Part shown: in pieces, positions 1 through 12,100 of the stretch | Layout: each line of letters begins with the position of its first letter | Position numbering within the stretch: position 1 is the stretch's first letter | Assembly: GCA_030737835.1 (NCBI GenBank) | Contig: CM060850.1 | Coordinates: 13,539,563-13,603,562, forward strand | DNA from: Acorus gramineus | Taxonomy: Eukaryota; Streptophyta; Magnoliopsida; Acorales; Acoraceae | Length of the DNA stretch: 64,000 bases | Direction of reading: 5' to 3' | Position numbers and translations under genes: made by a program | The notes under the pieces: model-generated | What the model was told of the DNA's origin: nothing | Databases searched by the model: none | Seen by the model: the letters and a program-made list of their open reading frames with translations, nothing else

Positions 1-1187
1 TTTGAACTCCGAAAAATATACATATGCTATAGACTAGATTTGGAATGCAAAAGCTATTGAGCATAGCGGATGCGAAAATACAACAAATATCGAGATCGAA
101 GAAAACACAAATAACAAGAAGAACGTAGATTTATGTGGTTCGGTCAAAGCCTACATCCACGGGGCTGTAAAATAGTAGAGAATCCACTAATAGAGTTGAT
201 CCACTAATAGAGTTGAGAATTACAGATACATTAAGACTTACATGCAAATCTCCATGGGAGTCTCTTCCTAACTATCCCACTCAATCTCCATTAAGACCTC
301 TAAATACCAATGTGAAATCAAGCCTTCTTACAAAGTCTCTCTATATGAGATTTTATACAAACAAATCCTAACAAAACAAATCCCTCAAATCTCTCAATAA
401 GTCTCATAATAAAAATAGACTTTTTTCAAAATTAATGATTTAGTCAATTATGTGCCCACCCTAAATGATTTAATCTGGCCATCCAAATTTGGTACATCGG
501 ATTTGAGACACCGTCCAACAATCTTCACCTTGGCTCATATCCGATGAATCCGGAATTCCTAGAATCCTTGAAGATTTTTCCTTGATGTCTCCACCTCGCT
601 CCGCGTATCCTTGAAGCAAGATCATGCAAATAGTGTACCATGCAAATGCAAATGTCAATGCAAATTCAAAATGCAAACTCTACTTTAAACCAAGTGGTTT
701 TCACCAACTCGAGTCTTCACATGCAAATGACTCGCTCTACAAATTCTAAATTGCAGGGATTTTAAGAACTATTTCCTCCTGACTTCTGCCACCGCCAAAT
801 ACAAATGTTGAATCCATAAGCCTGCGCCGCCTTTCTATGAATCGACTGCTGAATCAAACATCATGCACGCATAACCAAAACAATGCCTTGAAACCGAGGG
901 TCACGTCTATGAAAAAACTGACTTAATTCACCTCCACCTCAAAAATAGAACGCCCATAAAACTGATGTACATGCGCCTCGCACAAATGCCTGTGCATTTC
1001 CACGAGCCTCTGCCCACCGATGCCTCGTATACGTGTCATTCATGTGTCTGCAAAAAATGCTTATTGGCCGGATCTCATAACAATCTCCGGTTGAAAGCCT
1101 CCAAAACAAATGACGATTTGACATGTCATCATTATATGATAAAATTTGATTATATGATAAAATTTGAATTGTACAATTTATTTTTAT

Positions 1188-1424
1188 TTAGTATCCATTT
1201 GGATATGAGTTTAGGTAGATTCTGTGTTTCAAAAATTAAAAATTTTCAAACTCATATCAAAATACATTTTCAGCGTTTAGCTTTTCAAACTACAATCTTC
1301 ATTTTTAGACCACAAAAATCTTACGGTTGAAAATCTATTAAAACATAGCTTTTCAAAATCTGAGTTTGAAACATAAGATTTTAAGAATCTCAGTGTTTCA
1401 ACCTCACATCTAAACGCAACCTTA
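1188..1424. mobile_element. Possible MITE inside the LTR element interior
   Basis: The left edge (ATCCATTTGGATATGAG) and the reverse complement of the right edge (GCGTTTAGATGTGAGGTTG) look like diverged inverted ends, and the centre is also partly self-complementary. No clean target duplication was found. The rest of the interior (521-2368) is AT-rich with a CA/GT-rich stretch near 2200, and I see no gene in it. Confidence 0.3.
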
Positions 1425-2368
1425 GAATCTTTCACTTTCATATCTTTATTCTCTGCATAAAAATATACTTCATGATTTTACAAAGTTTAGAAATATTTAA
1501 AAAAATATTTTAAAATAATTTTTTTATTTTTTTACAATTAAACTCTTAATGGTATATTTAGATACAAAAAAAAAAAAAAAATTCATTCACAAGTTAAAAA
1601 AAATATTTTATTATTTATTAATGTTCTTTATTTGGGGTGTTAAACAATTAAATATATGTAACGATGTTTAAATACTAGATAACATAAGAGTATGAGTAGT
1701 AAAACCATTTTATTTATAAAAATCGTGAAATAAAATTTTTTAAGTAGAATTTTTTAAGTGAAATTTTTGAAATAATTTTAAGTAGAATTTTTTAAAAATT
1801 CACATGGTGAAAGCAAGCCAAAGAAGAAAACATTTATGGGGTTGAGGCATGGATTATCGTGTGTGAATTGAAGGAGAGAAAAAAATGGGGCCCACCATAC
1901 AAACAATCGTGCAACATCTAACCGTCGATTTGGTAATATGATACGTGACATATTTTGGGTAAAAACATAACAGGATCACAGCAGAGAGTGCATAGCAGGG
2001 GATCCGGACCCCCACATTCCCACGGTCACAAGTTTCAAATTAAAATCTCTTTTCATGATCTCCACCGAGAGCGCCATAAACAAATCCCATACATAAATTC
2101 CATGCAACAAGTCCATGCACAAAAATAAAAAAAAAAGTTCCTCCATGCATAGACAAACATGTGTAAACAAATCCAATGCAAAAAATTCATGCAAACAATA
2201 CACACACACACACGCAGAGACGGCACATGCCCTGCATTCCTCCTCCTTTTTTTTTTCTTCTTGCAAATCCGATGCGATGTCACTGATGTTGCCATTGTTC
2301 ATAATTCTTCATATCATATTTCTTCGGATCTCGTTCTCTTAGGTCGAATCTGGTGCTTTGATACCACT

Positions 2369-2815
2369 TGTTGTGTATAGTGAAAGTGAAAATATGATAA
2401 ATATCGAGATCAAAGAAAACATAAATAATAAGAACACAGATTTACGTGGTTCGGTCAAAGCCTACATCTACGGGGCTGCAAAATAATAGAGCATCCACTA
2501 ATAGAGTTGAGAATTACAGATACATTAAGACTTACATGTAAATCTCCATTAGAGTCTCTTCCTAACTATCCCACTCAATCTCCATTAGGGTCTCAAAATT
2601 CAAATGTGAAATCGAGCCTGCTTACAAAGTCTCTCTACATGAGATTTTATACAAACAAATCATAACAAAACAAATCCTTTAAATCTCTCAATACATCTCA
2701 TAATCAAAATAGATTTTTTCAAAATTAATGATTTAGTCAACTAGGTGTCCACCCTAAATAACTTAATCATGACCATCCAAATTTGATACACCGGATTTGA
2801 GACATTTGTCCAACA
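2369..2815 (-). repeat. 5' LTR of the element at 1-2815
   Basis: Starts TG and ends CA (TGTTGTGTATAG ... TCCAACA as read on plus). It is closely similar to 61-520, including the shared block around 2446-2475 that matches about 126-155. The last ~90 bases recur as decayed copies at 7764-7855 and 12606-12695. Confidence 0.75.
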
Positions 2816-3335
2816 TTAAGGACTCCGATTGCAAGATCGTTTACATCACTAGGAACCCAAAGGACACCATCGTCTCGATGTGGCGCTTCATGAACCTTAA
2901 CATGAGCTTGTCTGTCACCCTCGACGAGGCGGTCGCTGGCATCTGCAAAGGTGTTCTTCCCTGCGGACCGTACTTCGATCACGTGCTCGGGTAATGGAAG
3001 GAGGGGAAGTTGGAGAGGGCAGGGAAGGTCTTCTTTGTTACGTATGAAAGTCTGAAGCGCGACACGGGGGAGCATGTGAGAAGGTTGGGGGAGTTCTTGG
3101 GGTGCCCCTTTGAAGGGGATGAGGAAGTTGAGGAGATTGTGAGGTTGTGCAGCTTTGAAAACCTGAGCAATCTGGAGATGAACAAGTCTGGTAAGGGGGT
3201 TCCTTGGGTTAAATTTTCATGCAGCTCTTTCTTCAGGAGAGGGGAGGTTGGTGATTATGAGAACTACCTTACCCCGGAAATGATCAATGGCATAGAGAAG
3301 GTCACTGTGGAGAAATTGAAGGGTCTAGACTCACT
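2816..3335 (+). pseudogene. Cytosolic sulfotransferase 3' fragment (SOT-B1)
   Basis: Encodes the C-terminal half of a plant PAPS-dependent cytosolic sulfotransferase. Visible parts are the PAPS 3'-phosphate region (CKIVYITRNPKD), the GPYFDHVLG segment, RRLGEFLGCPF, and the final region FFRRGEVGDYENYLTPEM. An in-frame TAA at 2992-2994 replaces the tyrosine expected before WKE. The GxxGxxK motif near the end has lost its lysine (GEVGDYE). The N-terminal half with the PAPS loop is missing because the LTR element at 1-2815 abuts it. The 3' end runs straight into duplicated P450 intron sequence near 3336, so the terminus is also replaced. It is most like the fragments at 48524 and 50126, which share the GPYFDHVLGYWKE block, rather than the SOT at 5429. 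Confidence 0.85.
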
Positions 3336-3958
3336 GCACATCCATTCTTCTACCCAAACATGGTGCTAAAAGCATAAACACCTTTAGACTCTCAGCATGG
3401 AAAGCACGATTCGCCAGTTTCCGAAGCCTAATCTACTTCTTCCCTTCGGTGGTCACCAGACCATCTCCCAACAGCTTCCTCACATACTCCCTCGACATTG
3501 CCTTTGCATACGCTCCATCCTTGTTGATTAAAATTTCCTTAACAATCTCCGGATCATTTACAAAAAGCTGCGCCTTCGGACCATGCCAAGAGAGGAAAAC
3601 CTTCCGATCCCTATGGACATTTAATCAATTGTATCCACAATTAGACTAGCTAAACTTGTTTGATTAGCATCGTTAAGGACCGTTACCGTAGTTTTTGTTC
3701 CACGCATAAATGTGAGTGTGGATCTTGGGGAAGATGTCATATGAGAGCTCCATTGGAGAATTCATTGATTCCCTTAGCATGGTCGCGGCTAGCTTCTTTT
3801 GTGCTTCCATGGAGGAACTTGTAAGGGGGACCCTTGACGCCTTGCGCCTCCATCACCTTTTTCAAGAGAATTGGATCCCAACATAAGATTCGAAGGAATT
3901 TGTGAAGGCATAAGAACAGAGGGGCCAATATGATCAGCACTGCAATTAGTGTTTCCAT
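3336..3958 (-). pseudogene. CYP749-like P450 fragment (exons 1-2 only)
   Basis: A decayed duplicate of the first two exons of the P450 at 18001-20482. Exon 1 (3958-3687) begins METLIAVLIILAPLF and keeps the membrane anchor. It carries a 4-base net insertion near 3780-3790 that shifts the frame into a stop. Exon 2 (3610-3382) keeps the WHGPK and LLGDG region with both splice sites recognisable. Exons 3-5, including the I helix, ExxR and heme loop, are absent: homology stops inside intron 2 at about 3336, where it joins the SOT-B1 fragment. It cannot encode a functional P450. The sequence upstream of the ATG (3959-4338) also matches the intact gene's upstream region (20483-20850). Confidence 0.9.
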
Positions 3959-4338
3959 TGTTTGGTCTTGGTCAAGAGTTTCAAGTCCTTTTATAAATGA
4001 GTAGCTAGGTGCTTATTTTAATCTGATCTAGATTCTGTGTTTAAATTGTTGCATACTCTTCGTGTTCATGAATTATGAACTTTGTTGTTACCAATGGAAT
4101 TTTGCATTTTGATTATATAGTGGCATCTTATGCATGCTATGGAAACTGTGTGAAAATTAAAGTAAATGTTTTTAATTGATGCCTCGTAGAAACCTTCATC
4201 GTCGGACTTATTTATGTAATCAAACTAAATTCTTATTTAGTACATAGAATTACTTTTAGAACTTTCTTAATAGACATTATAAAATTGCACCATGCACTTC
4301 TAATTAATGTATAAATTATGGGAGAGGGCGAAATTGTT

Positions 4339-4505
4339 TTTTTTTTTTATGAAAGGTAGGCATGAGCCTTAGTTATATTAATTAAGGTAAAACATGCCCA
4401 AAACAAGTAAAACAGGTAGATGAGGGGTCTACCAAGGAAGATACAAAAGCTACTCCTCAATTACAATGATATCCCCTCGAATGGATACATTACTCGCCCC
4501 TGAAT
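4339..4505 (-). mobile_element. Short poly(A) retroposon with 18-bp target duplication
   Basis: A 167-bp insertion flanked by perfect direct repeats ggagagggcgaaattgtt (4321-4338 and 4506-4523). The T-run after the left repeat is the poly(A) tail of a minus-strand retroposon. The paralogous site near 20840 lacks this insertion. It is either a SINE or a 5'-truncated LINE; I could not find clear pol III A and B boxes. Confidence 0.8.
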
Positions 4506-4523
4506 GGAGAGGGCGAAATTGTT

Positions 4524-5428
4524 ATTATCATTAATAAATGATTAAAGCATTGGATTAAATAACATTTGTTTGAATGCTATTGTCTATCAATGAAATAAAT
4601 AAAATATTAAAAAATATTGAAATAGGAGAGCGCTTAGTCCAGCACCCCGTTCCCCAGCACAGATATTGGCAATCCTGAAAGTCCCCAGAAATATTTATTG
4701 TGTACTCTCATAATTATTAATAAAAATTAGAGAAGGACAAGTTGAAAAAATCGAATGATTCAGTTTATGGATTGGGATCCCTACTTTTTCCCAATTAAAA
4801 AAATAGAAGAAATAAAAAGGAGGTTCACTTATCAATATAATTGTTCAAGCGCGGTCTTAAAAAGTGAAAAATAAAAACACAAGAAGCAACACAGGAGCAT
4901 ATTAAACCACGGTCATTAAACCCCTATTTGGATAGTAGAATACAGTAGATTATGAGTCAATAAGCCTAACAAGTTATTTATTTAAATGGGTATAGTTGTA
5001 TCAGAATATGTGGGAATAAGTTAATATTTGTATCGATGTTTTCCTTCAAGTACTCAATCATAGTCCACTAATATAAGAGAGACTCACATGTTAAATCACT
5101 TGGTATCATTTCTTATAAATTAGGAGAATCACATTTCAAATGATTTTTTAACTTTTTATAATTCTTTATCCTTATTTTTTCAATTTTTATGAATACCTTA
5201 TCTATAGTCAATTAAACAATAAAATTTTTATTCTAACGAGAATAACTATAAATATAATTAAAAAAAATAATTATTCATATTTATTTCAGAATAACTTATG
5301 TCCCTAGTCAAACAAAAACTAAGATTCACCAAATCAAAGATAATATCTCAGATGTCAAACCCAAACCTCTCATAAGCATAGATAAGACAAGGAGCGGCGC
5401 ATGTTACAACAGTCTTAACCATGCACGC
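4524..5428. other. Intergenic part of P450/SOT block, copy 1
   Basis: AT-rich spacer. From about 4770 to 5428 it aligns with 22060-22640, for example the shared block beginning TTGTTCAAGCGCGGTCTTAAA. No coding sequence is seen. It lies between the P450 fragment and the 3' end of the intact SOT. Confidence 0.7.
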
Positions 5429-6723
5429 CTAGAATTCCAACCCAGATCCTCTCAGCTTCTCCTCCGTGATCCGATCGAGCCGCTCTGCCATCTCCGGGAT
5501 GAGATGACTCTTCCAGTCCCCGACCTCGCCTCGCCTGAAGAACGTCTGATTCTTGACCGACCCAAACCTCCCATACTTGTTCACCTCCAGCCCACTCAAC
5601 CTCTCAAAGCTGCACATCCCAACGATCTCCTCCACCCTCCCTTCCCTCTCCTCCTCCTCAGAGAACGGACACCCAATGAACTCCCCCAACCTCTTCAAAC
5701 TCTCTCTAGTGTCCCCCTTCAATTGTTCATACTTCATGAACATCACCCTTTCCGGCCTCCGCAAGCTCTCCCTCCAGTAACCCAATGTGTGCTCCCATAT
5801 CGGTCCCCCCATGGAGACGCCCAAGCAAAAGAGCTCAAAAAACTCATCAAACGAGTGGTGCGATACGTCGCGCGGTGCCCGTGCGAATATGTGATGCCAT
5901 AGAGAGATGAAGTTGTCCTTCGGATCACGGCACAGGTACACGATCCGGCACCCGGAGGTCAATACGGAATCTGGCAATAGAGAGTAGGGGACGTGGGCGG
6001 AGAAGAGCCTCGGCGCGGGGAGGGAGTCTAGGTCTTGGAGGCGGCCGTCCAAGTAGAGATTGGACAAGAAGGGGACGCACTCATGGGGGTTCAGCTTCAA
6101 CTGTTGGAAGTTACAAATAAAAAAAAAGGAGACTAATAAATGTTGAAATAATAATAATAAAAAGGATAGAACTCTTCTGTTTTTTTTTTTTTTAAAGAAA
6201 CATGTATGTTGTACATTTGTAAATATAGCAATACAACTCTTTTGATTATCAATATAAAAAATAAAAAATAAAAAAAAGATATTTGATTTGATGGCAGATT
6301 TGATGAGAGAGGAAGTAATTTTGAGAAAATTCATGTGTTTTTTTCTCTTTCTGTCTTTTTTGATGAGAATGATAAAGGGTATCAGAGCAATACCAACATC
6401 GACAGGGGGTGGTTGGGTTCGTCGACGTTGGCGTGGTTGCGGTTCACCATGGCAAAGGTGAGGGCCTTGAGCCATGTCGTGCCGGATTTGGGGAAGGTGA
6501 CTAAGAATATGTCGGTGGGTCGGGCGACGAAGTGGTCGCGGGCGGCCATGATCCCCTCCAAGGGGAGGCGGTGGAACCAGAAACCATGGTATTGATGGAG
6601 GTCGTCGTCGTCACCGCCGGGACCCCAAGGTTGGGTTGGCAGGGTGGTGATTAAGTCTTTGTATCTCTTGTAGGACTCTTGGGCCGTTGATTCTTTGTCA
6701 TAGTTTTCATTGGAGCTGCTCAT
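5429..6723 (-). CDS. Cytosolic sulfotransferase (SOT-A1), two exons, apparently intact
   Basis: Predicted 333-aa PAPS-dependent sulfotransferase, soluble, transferring sulfate to a hydroxyl of a small molecule such as a flavonoid, hormone or other phenolic. Exon 1 is 6723-6394 and exon 2 is 6100-5429. The 293-bp intron is GT-AG in phase 0 and joins HPLSML to LKLNPHECVPFL. Start chosen at ATG 6723 (MSSSNENYDKE); the longer frame upstream opens with TTG. Motifs: PAPS loop FPKSGTTWLKAL (~residues 80-91), catalytic-type His in FSAHVPYSLLP, 3'-phosphate region CRIVYLCRDPKD, and C-terminal GxxGxxK in RRGEVGDWKSHL. Length is normal for plant SOTs (about 320-350). The exons are much richer in GC than their surroundings. 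It lies in the same orientation as the P450 fragment, duplicating the 18-29 kb arrangement. Substrate cannot be assigned; the style recalls the SOT15/ST2 group, but weakly. Confidence 0.9.
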
Positions 6724-7250
6724 TGAGGGACTTTGTGGGCATGCCGTTTTGGTTTTGGAAATGCAATCGAGTAGTAGGAACAATTGATTTGAGGATGTGT
6801 TGGTAGTTTTGACCTTATAAAAAATTTGTTTGACTGGATGGGTACATGTTAGGTGTTGGGTGTGGAAGGAGATTTTTTTCTATGTGTTACCTACCAAGCA
6901 ATTTTTTAATACACAATCCACATGCTTGCACTATCATTAAAAAAATGAAGTAATTTTAAATTTTCTTGCAGTGTAAATGTAGAGATTGGATAAAAGGGTT
7001 AGATCTAATACACAATATTGGACAGTTAAATTGTCCAACACGCTTGTAATCATTTGATCTTTATTTTTGAGACTGACATTGAGACTAAGATATTTTATAA
7101 AAAATTAAAATTAAAATTGGGATTTAATTAAATTGTAACTTTTTTTTTCAAGAAATTTCTTAACTTTACATATTTTAAACTGAGAAGATTAGTTATGTCA
7201 CGAGTATATTGAACAATCTAATTGTCCAGACTTACAACTTTAAATTATAT
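6724..7250. other. Upstream region of SOT-A1, shared with SOT-A2
   Basis: Aligns with 28748-29230 (the block around TTTTAATACACAATCCAC at about 6905). It would hold the promoter of the minus-strand SOT. No convincing TATA box was picked out. The P450+SOT duplication seems to end near 7250. Confidence 0.55.
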
Positions 7251-8572
7251 AATTTAATTATATTGAATCCAAAGAAAGAAGGTTTAAAAAAAAAGTATTA
7301 CTAGTGACATGTGATTGTTTTCAGATTGGATTGGCAGTGAGGGACTCATTGATCTCCATCTTCTCTCCCTGTGTGCCAGTTCTCAAAAACAGCATGTGCG
7401 GCCACAAATGGCATTTAAATCTATGCATAGAACGAAGAAGATTGAAGAAAGAAATGATCACATACATAAATTTTAATAAGTAAATTCAAGCGGTACTAGA
7501 TTAAAAATCAATGAACATAACACAAAAATGTTACAATTCAATCCATTTTATAGTCCAAAACGCAGACCATACACGTTTTTATTATCTTAAAAATCATATG
7601 TTTTATCGAAGGGATATGTATTTTTATAAAAAATAAAATAAAATATACACTCCAATCGTTGAATAATGGTATCATTTATAAAAAAAAAGTGAACTTTTTG
7701 ATGAGGTACATATACCTTGATACGCTAAGTGGAGTGTTTTATCAGAAGTTACACTATTTTTACATTGATGATCTATTCAATTAGATGCTTATCCTAAATT
7801 ACTTCATCATGATCACTCAAATTTGATATACCGGATCTGGGACATTTTTTCAACATTTACAATATTAGAAAGAAAAAAAAATTTAACCACAAAATTTTTT
7901 AATTTTTTTTCCCTTAAATGGAGAATATTTGTGAAGCTTTCCTTCATTTTGGAATAACCTTCAATTAAAAATTAGAATGTGGAAAAAGAAAGAAAGACTC
8001 ATTGCAATAACTAAAACTCTATAGTTCTAAAATGTAGCTGTTTAGATGAGTAATGACAAATAAAACAGTGAGTGATAACAAAAACATATATTTTATAAAC
8101 AATATCGCGAGTGATAACTAAAGTAGGTAATAAATATCTACCTTTCTTATAAAAAAAAATACAAAAGATCAACGAAAGTATTAAAAATATTATATTATTA
8201 AAATATTAAAATATTAAAAAATAATTATATTATTAAAATATGCATGTATGATATTAAAAAATGTATGTGCCATGTGCTAATATTAAAATAACAATAAAGT
8301 CACTAAAATACACAAATTATATAATTAAGTTACATGGTGAGGGAGTCCTGCATGAGTGGCAAATAGCATAGAAAAAATAAAAAATAACCATTTTTTTTAA
8401 AAAGAAAATAATAATAATAACCATTCTTTGGTTTTTGAGACTCACATCAAACAAAACTTTTTAAAAACTTTTCAAAGAAAACTCATCATAGATAAATAAA
8501 AAGAAGGTTTTAAAATAAAAGAGATCAGTAATACGAGTGAGAGAGGAACAACCAAAAATCAAATAAATAAAA
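7005..8572. repeat. Duplicated AT-rich segment, copy 1
   Basis: The 7005-7720 part matches 9125-9813 and the 7690-8572 part matches 12518-13368, in the same order and orientation. In the second copy the two halves are separated by a 2.7 kb insertion. No coding sequence. It contains a decayed LTR end at 7764-7855. Confidence 0.8.
7764..7855 (-). repeat. Decayed LTR end
   Basis: Matches the last ~90 bases of the LTR at 2369-2815 (blocks AAATTTGATATACCGGAT and TTTCAACA). The equivalent copy is at 12606-12695. It appears to be a remnant of an old insertion carried along with the duplicated segment. Confidence 0.6.
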
Positions 8573-9124
8573 GGGTTTTTTAAAAGAGAAATCCAGATCC
8601 AGGGGAGAGGGAGAGGGAGAGGGAGAGGGAGAACAGAGGGAGGAAGGGAGAGGGGAGGGACTCAATAAGGAGAGAAGAAGATGCTTGTTTTTTTTTTTTT
8701 TTTTTTTGACATTTGAGGTAATCAAACGTTTTTAATAGAGCGCTGTTACATTCAGCTTTTTTTAGGATTAAAGACATTCTAGTCCTCACAAACATGAATA
8801 ATTCTATATAAGTCTTTATCAAAGTTAGGATAGACATACAAGTCCTTCAAAACTCACAAAAACCCATATACATCCCTGGTTTCAACAAAAATTAATCTTA
8901 ACCCAACCTACTCTACTTAACTTTAACATATAACTATGAAATGATTAAACTATCCTCATCAAATTTTTAACTATTTTCAATCAATACCTCAATGAAAATG
9001 AAGAGACATAAAAAGTCTTACAAGGATAATATGATCTTTGCATGGACTAATTTATTTTTATGATTATTTATGAAGATTATAATGCTTACACAATTACATG
9101 ATGATAAAATATTCTGTCAAATTT
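8573..9124. other. Spacer with GGGAGA hexamer array and MULE-like remnant
   Basis: About 8604-8660 is a purine-rich (GGGAGA)n microsatellite, and 8687-8707 is a T-run. From about 8770 to 9115 the sequence resembles the interior of the inverted-end element at 21039-21533 (for example TCCTTGAAAACTCACAAGAACCC against TCCTTCAAAACTCACAAAAACCC). No gene. Confidence 0.55.
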
Positions 9125-12100
9125 TAATGAAATTTAATACAAAATATTGGACAATTAAGTTGTGCAACACGCTCGGAATCATTCGTTCTTTATTTCTTGA
9201 GACTGACATTGAGACTAAGATATTTTATAAAAAATTAAAATTAAATTAGATTTAATTAAATTGTAACTGTTTTTTTCAAGAAATTTCTTAACTTTGCATA
9301 TTTTAAACCGAGATTAGTTATGTCACCAGCGTGTTCAACAATATCTATTTGTCAAGACTTCGAACTTTAAATTACATAATTTAATTATATTGAATCCAAA
9401 AAAAGAATGGTAAAAAAAGAAGTATTACTAGTGACATGCGATTGTTTTCAAATTGGATTGGCAATTTGATCTCCATCTTCTCTCCCAGTGTGCCAGTTCT
9501 CAAAAACAGAACGTGCGGCCGTAAATGGCATTTAAATCTATGCATAGAACAAAGAAGATTGAAGAAAGAAATGATCACATACATAAATTTTAATAAATAA
9601 ATTCCACCGTTGCTAGACTAAAAATCAATGAACATATATAACACAAAAATGTTACAATTCAATCTATTTTACCGTCCAAAATGCAGATCACACAAGTTTT
9701 CATTATCTTAAATATCATATATATATCTTATCCAAGGGATATGTATTTTTATAAAATAAAAAAAAATAGTGAAGTATACATTCCAATGTATTGAATGATA
9801 TCATTTATAAAAACAATAATGATTTTTAAGCCCCAATTGATAGACCCCATTCCAAGCCCCATGAGGTGGCTAGTTTGAAATACCTATATTACCCCTCTCC
9901 CTAATTAATCGTTTTAGTATTCCATAACCGCCCCATTAATCCCGAGGTAGTTATGATTTGTGATATCTTTCCATTTTTGAGTATTTGTTTTCAATTTGAC
10001 GTTCGGCTGATAGGAAAACAAATATGAATTTCATTTTTTATTCAGATCCAGTTGGGGTATACTTGGTGAATTCATGATTTTTTTTCTATGCAATCTGATT
10101 CTGGTGCAAACAGAAATTGATACATCCAGGTTAGGTTTTTTGGGATTCCAAAAATTACAATATTTTACGATTTTTTAGTTTTCAGATGGATTTGAAAACA
10201 AACATCAAATTTTATTTTTGTTTCAGTTCTATCGGTGGAGATGAGAAGAATTTGATTTATTTAGTTTTATTTGTGACCAGTTTGTGGTGCAAACAATGGC
10301 GATCCATTTAGGCTAGTTCTTTTTCGATCTGAATAAATTATGTTGATTTTGATTTTTCGTTATTCCTTTGAATCATCATATGCATGTATTGAATCTGAAT
10401 TTAATTTTAAATTCAGATACATGGTCTGTATCTTGATTTATATGCATTATTGTGTACCATGTATGATCTGTACAATCGTTTTATGATTGTGTGTTTGTGT
10501 ATAATTATGCATAATGTGTCATTCATTATATTTTTTTAGCTTTGTGTAAGCATTATTCGACTCATTCAAATTAAGATTTTCAAATACAGTGCACATTCAC
10601 TTGTATGGAATGTGTATTTGATAATTCAAATTCCAGATACATTTGTATCTGAATTTGATATCCAACCCATTTTGAAGGTTGTTATTTATACTTCCATGGA
10701 TTTAATTAATGTATAGCTGATTAATATCTAATTGCTTATTATTGGTATTTTGAAGACCTTTTATGAATCTTCTGTGCAGTGCTTAGTAGCATGTAGACCA
10801 TAATTGTACATTTAGATTTTCAGATACATTACTGTATCTTAATTTGATAATATGTGGTTGATGTTCTGATTTTTCACCAGGTAGTGATGGTGATTTTATG
10901 GAGGACACATGCGAAGACTCAATTCATTTGGACGACATCAATGATTCATGTTATGTGGAAACCAGTTTGCCGAATGTATTGTTTATTGTGGCTGGTCAGC
11001 AAAATGTATACGAGATGCAACTTGTTTTTGAAGATGCGGAAATCGCGGCAACAAAAGAAGCTACCGTGAAGCTTTAGAAACAAGTTGATGAACATGATTG
11101 ATCAACATGTTTTATACAACAATTTCAGATACAGTTGATTCAGATACATAAAGTGTTTACAAAACATTAAGACATTTTCATTAAGAGATTTAGATATGTT
11201 TTATAGAACATGAGTACAACATTTCAGATACAATTGAGTATTCCAAATTATAAGTTTGAAGATATTAATATAGTATACATTTTGATTCACGGCACATATA
11301 CAACTTCTTAATAGCATGTAATGTGACTAATGAGATCTCTGTTTCTACATAATTGCTTCAGATTAAAATATATTTCGTTAACAGGTTTTCAGATACAGAT
11401 ACAATTGATTCAGATACATACATTGTTTACAAAAACATTAGGATATTTTTATCAAACCAATATATTATAATTATCAAATATAAGATAATAATACATGATC
11501 TACATTTATGACATTTCAAACATTTCACTTGATTATTTTCAATTGTTCATTTAATTAGATTTTGTTTAACTGAATTAAGAAACAATTGCATATTATATAC
11601 ATTTTCATATACATGTCTCTGACTTATATATTCGTTCATCAGTTTTTTGTTTCCTTAGAAAATGAATTGTGTACACGAGAAACCCTAAAACAATTGAAAA
11701 ATGTCAATGTTTTTCTTTTAATCTAGATACACTGGTAGACAAAGACAATGTAGCAGAAACAATTTCGTTATATATTAGAGATTTAGCACATGCTTCCAAA
11801 CCTAAAAAAAAAATTCAGATTTTGTTTGGATTCAAATACGTGAATCTGAAACACTGATTTCAAACAAATCCTTTTTTAGATTTCAGATGCACGTATCTGA
11901 AACATTGATTTTTTAAATGGATTTTAGATTTAATCAGATTAACAGGAAACCAGAAAACAGAAGGGAATGTTTCATATTTAATTTTGAAAACTAGATATTT
12001 CGTCTTATAAGAAGTGCTAAAAATTAATCTAAATTGATTTGTTTATATCACCCCCCCCCCCCCCTAAAAAAAAAAAAAAACCGCGACGGTGAAGTTTCGA

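Larger units (their letters stand above)
1..2815 (-). mobile_element. Non-autonomous LTR retrotransposon, minus strand, left end cut by window
   Basis: Two similar LTR-like blocks (about 1-520 and 2369-2815) flank a 1.85 kb interior with no gag or pol coding. On the minus strand the right block ends in CA, followed after two bases by TGGTATCAAAGCACC (2351-2365), a primer site close to initiator tRNA-Met. The left block is preceded on the minus strand by the purine-rich AAGGTGAAGA. Each LTR carries a TATA-like TGTATAAAATC on the minus strand. With no protein domains it is a TRIM/LARD-type element or a deleted copia element. It ends at 2815, directly against sulfotransferase sequence, so it inserted in that gene. 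The 5-bp target duplication cannot be checked because the left end lies at or beyond base 1. Confidence 0.75.

Noticed and set aside
2351-2365. tRNA gene fragment
   Set aside because: It is the primer-binding site of the LTR element, next to an LTR end.
5504-5902. Plus-strand open frames over SOT-A1
   Set aside because: Antisense of a sulfotransferase exon with clear motifs on the minus strand.
5780-6475. Single long minus-strand frame reading through the SOT-A1 intron
   Set aside because: The intron has consensus GT-AG ends, is T-rich, and its removal restores a standard SOT; the read-through is accidental.
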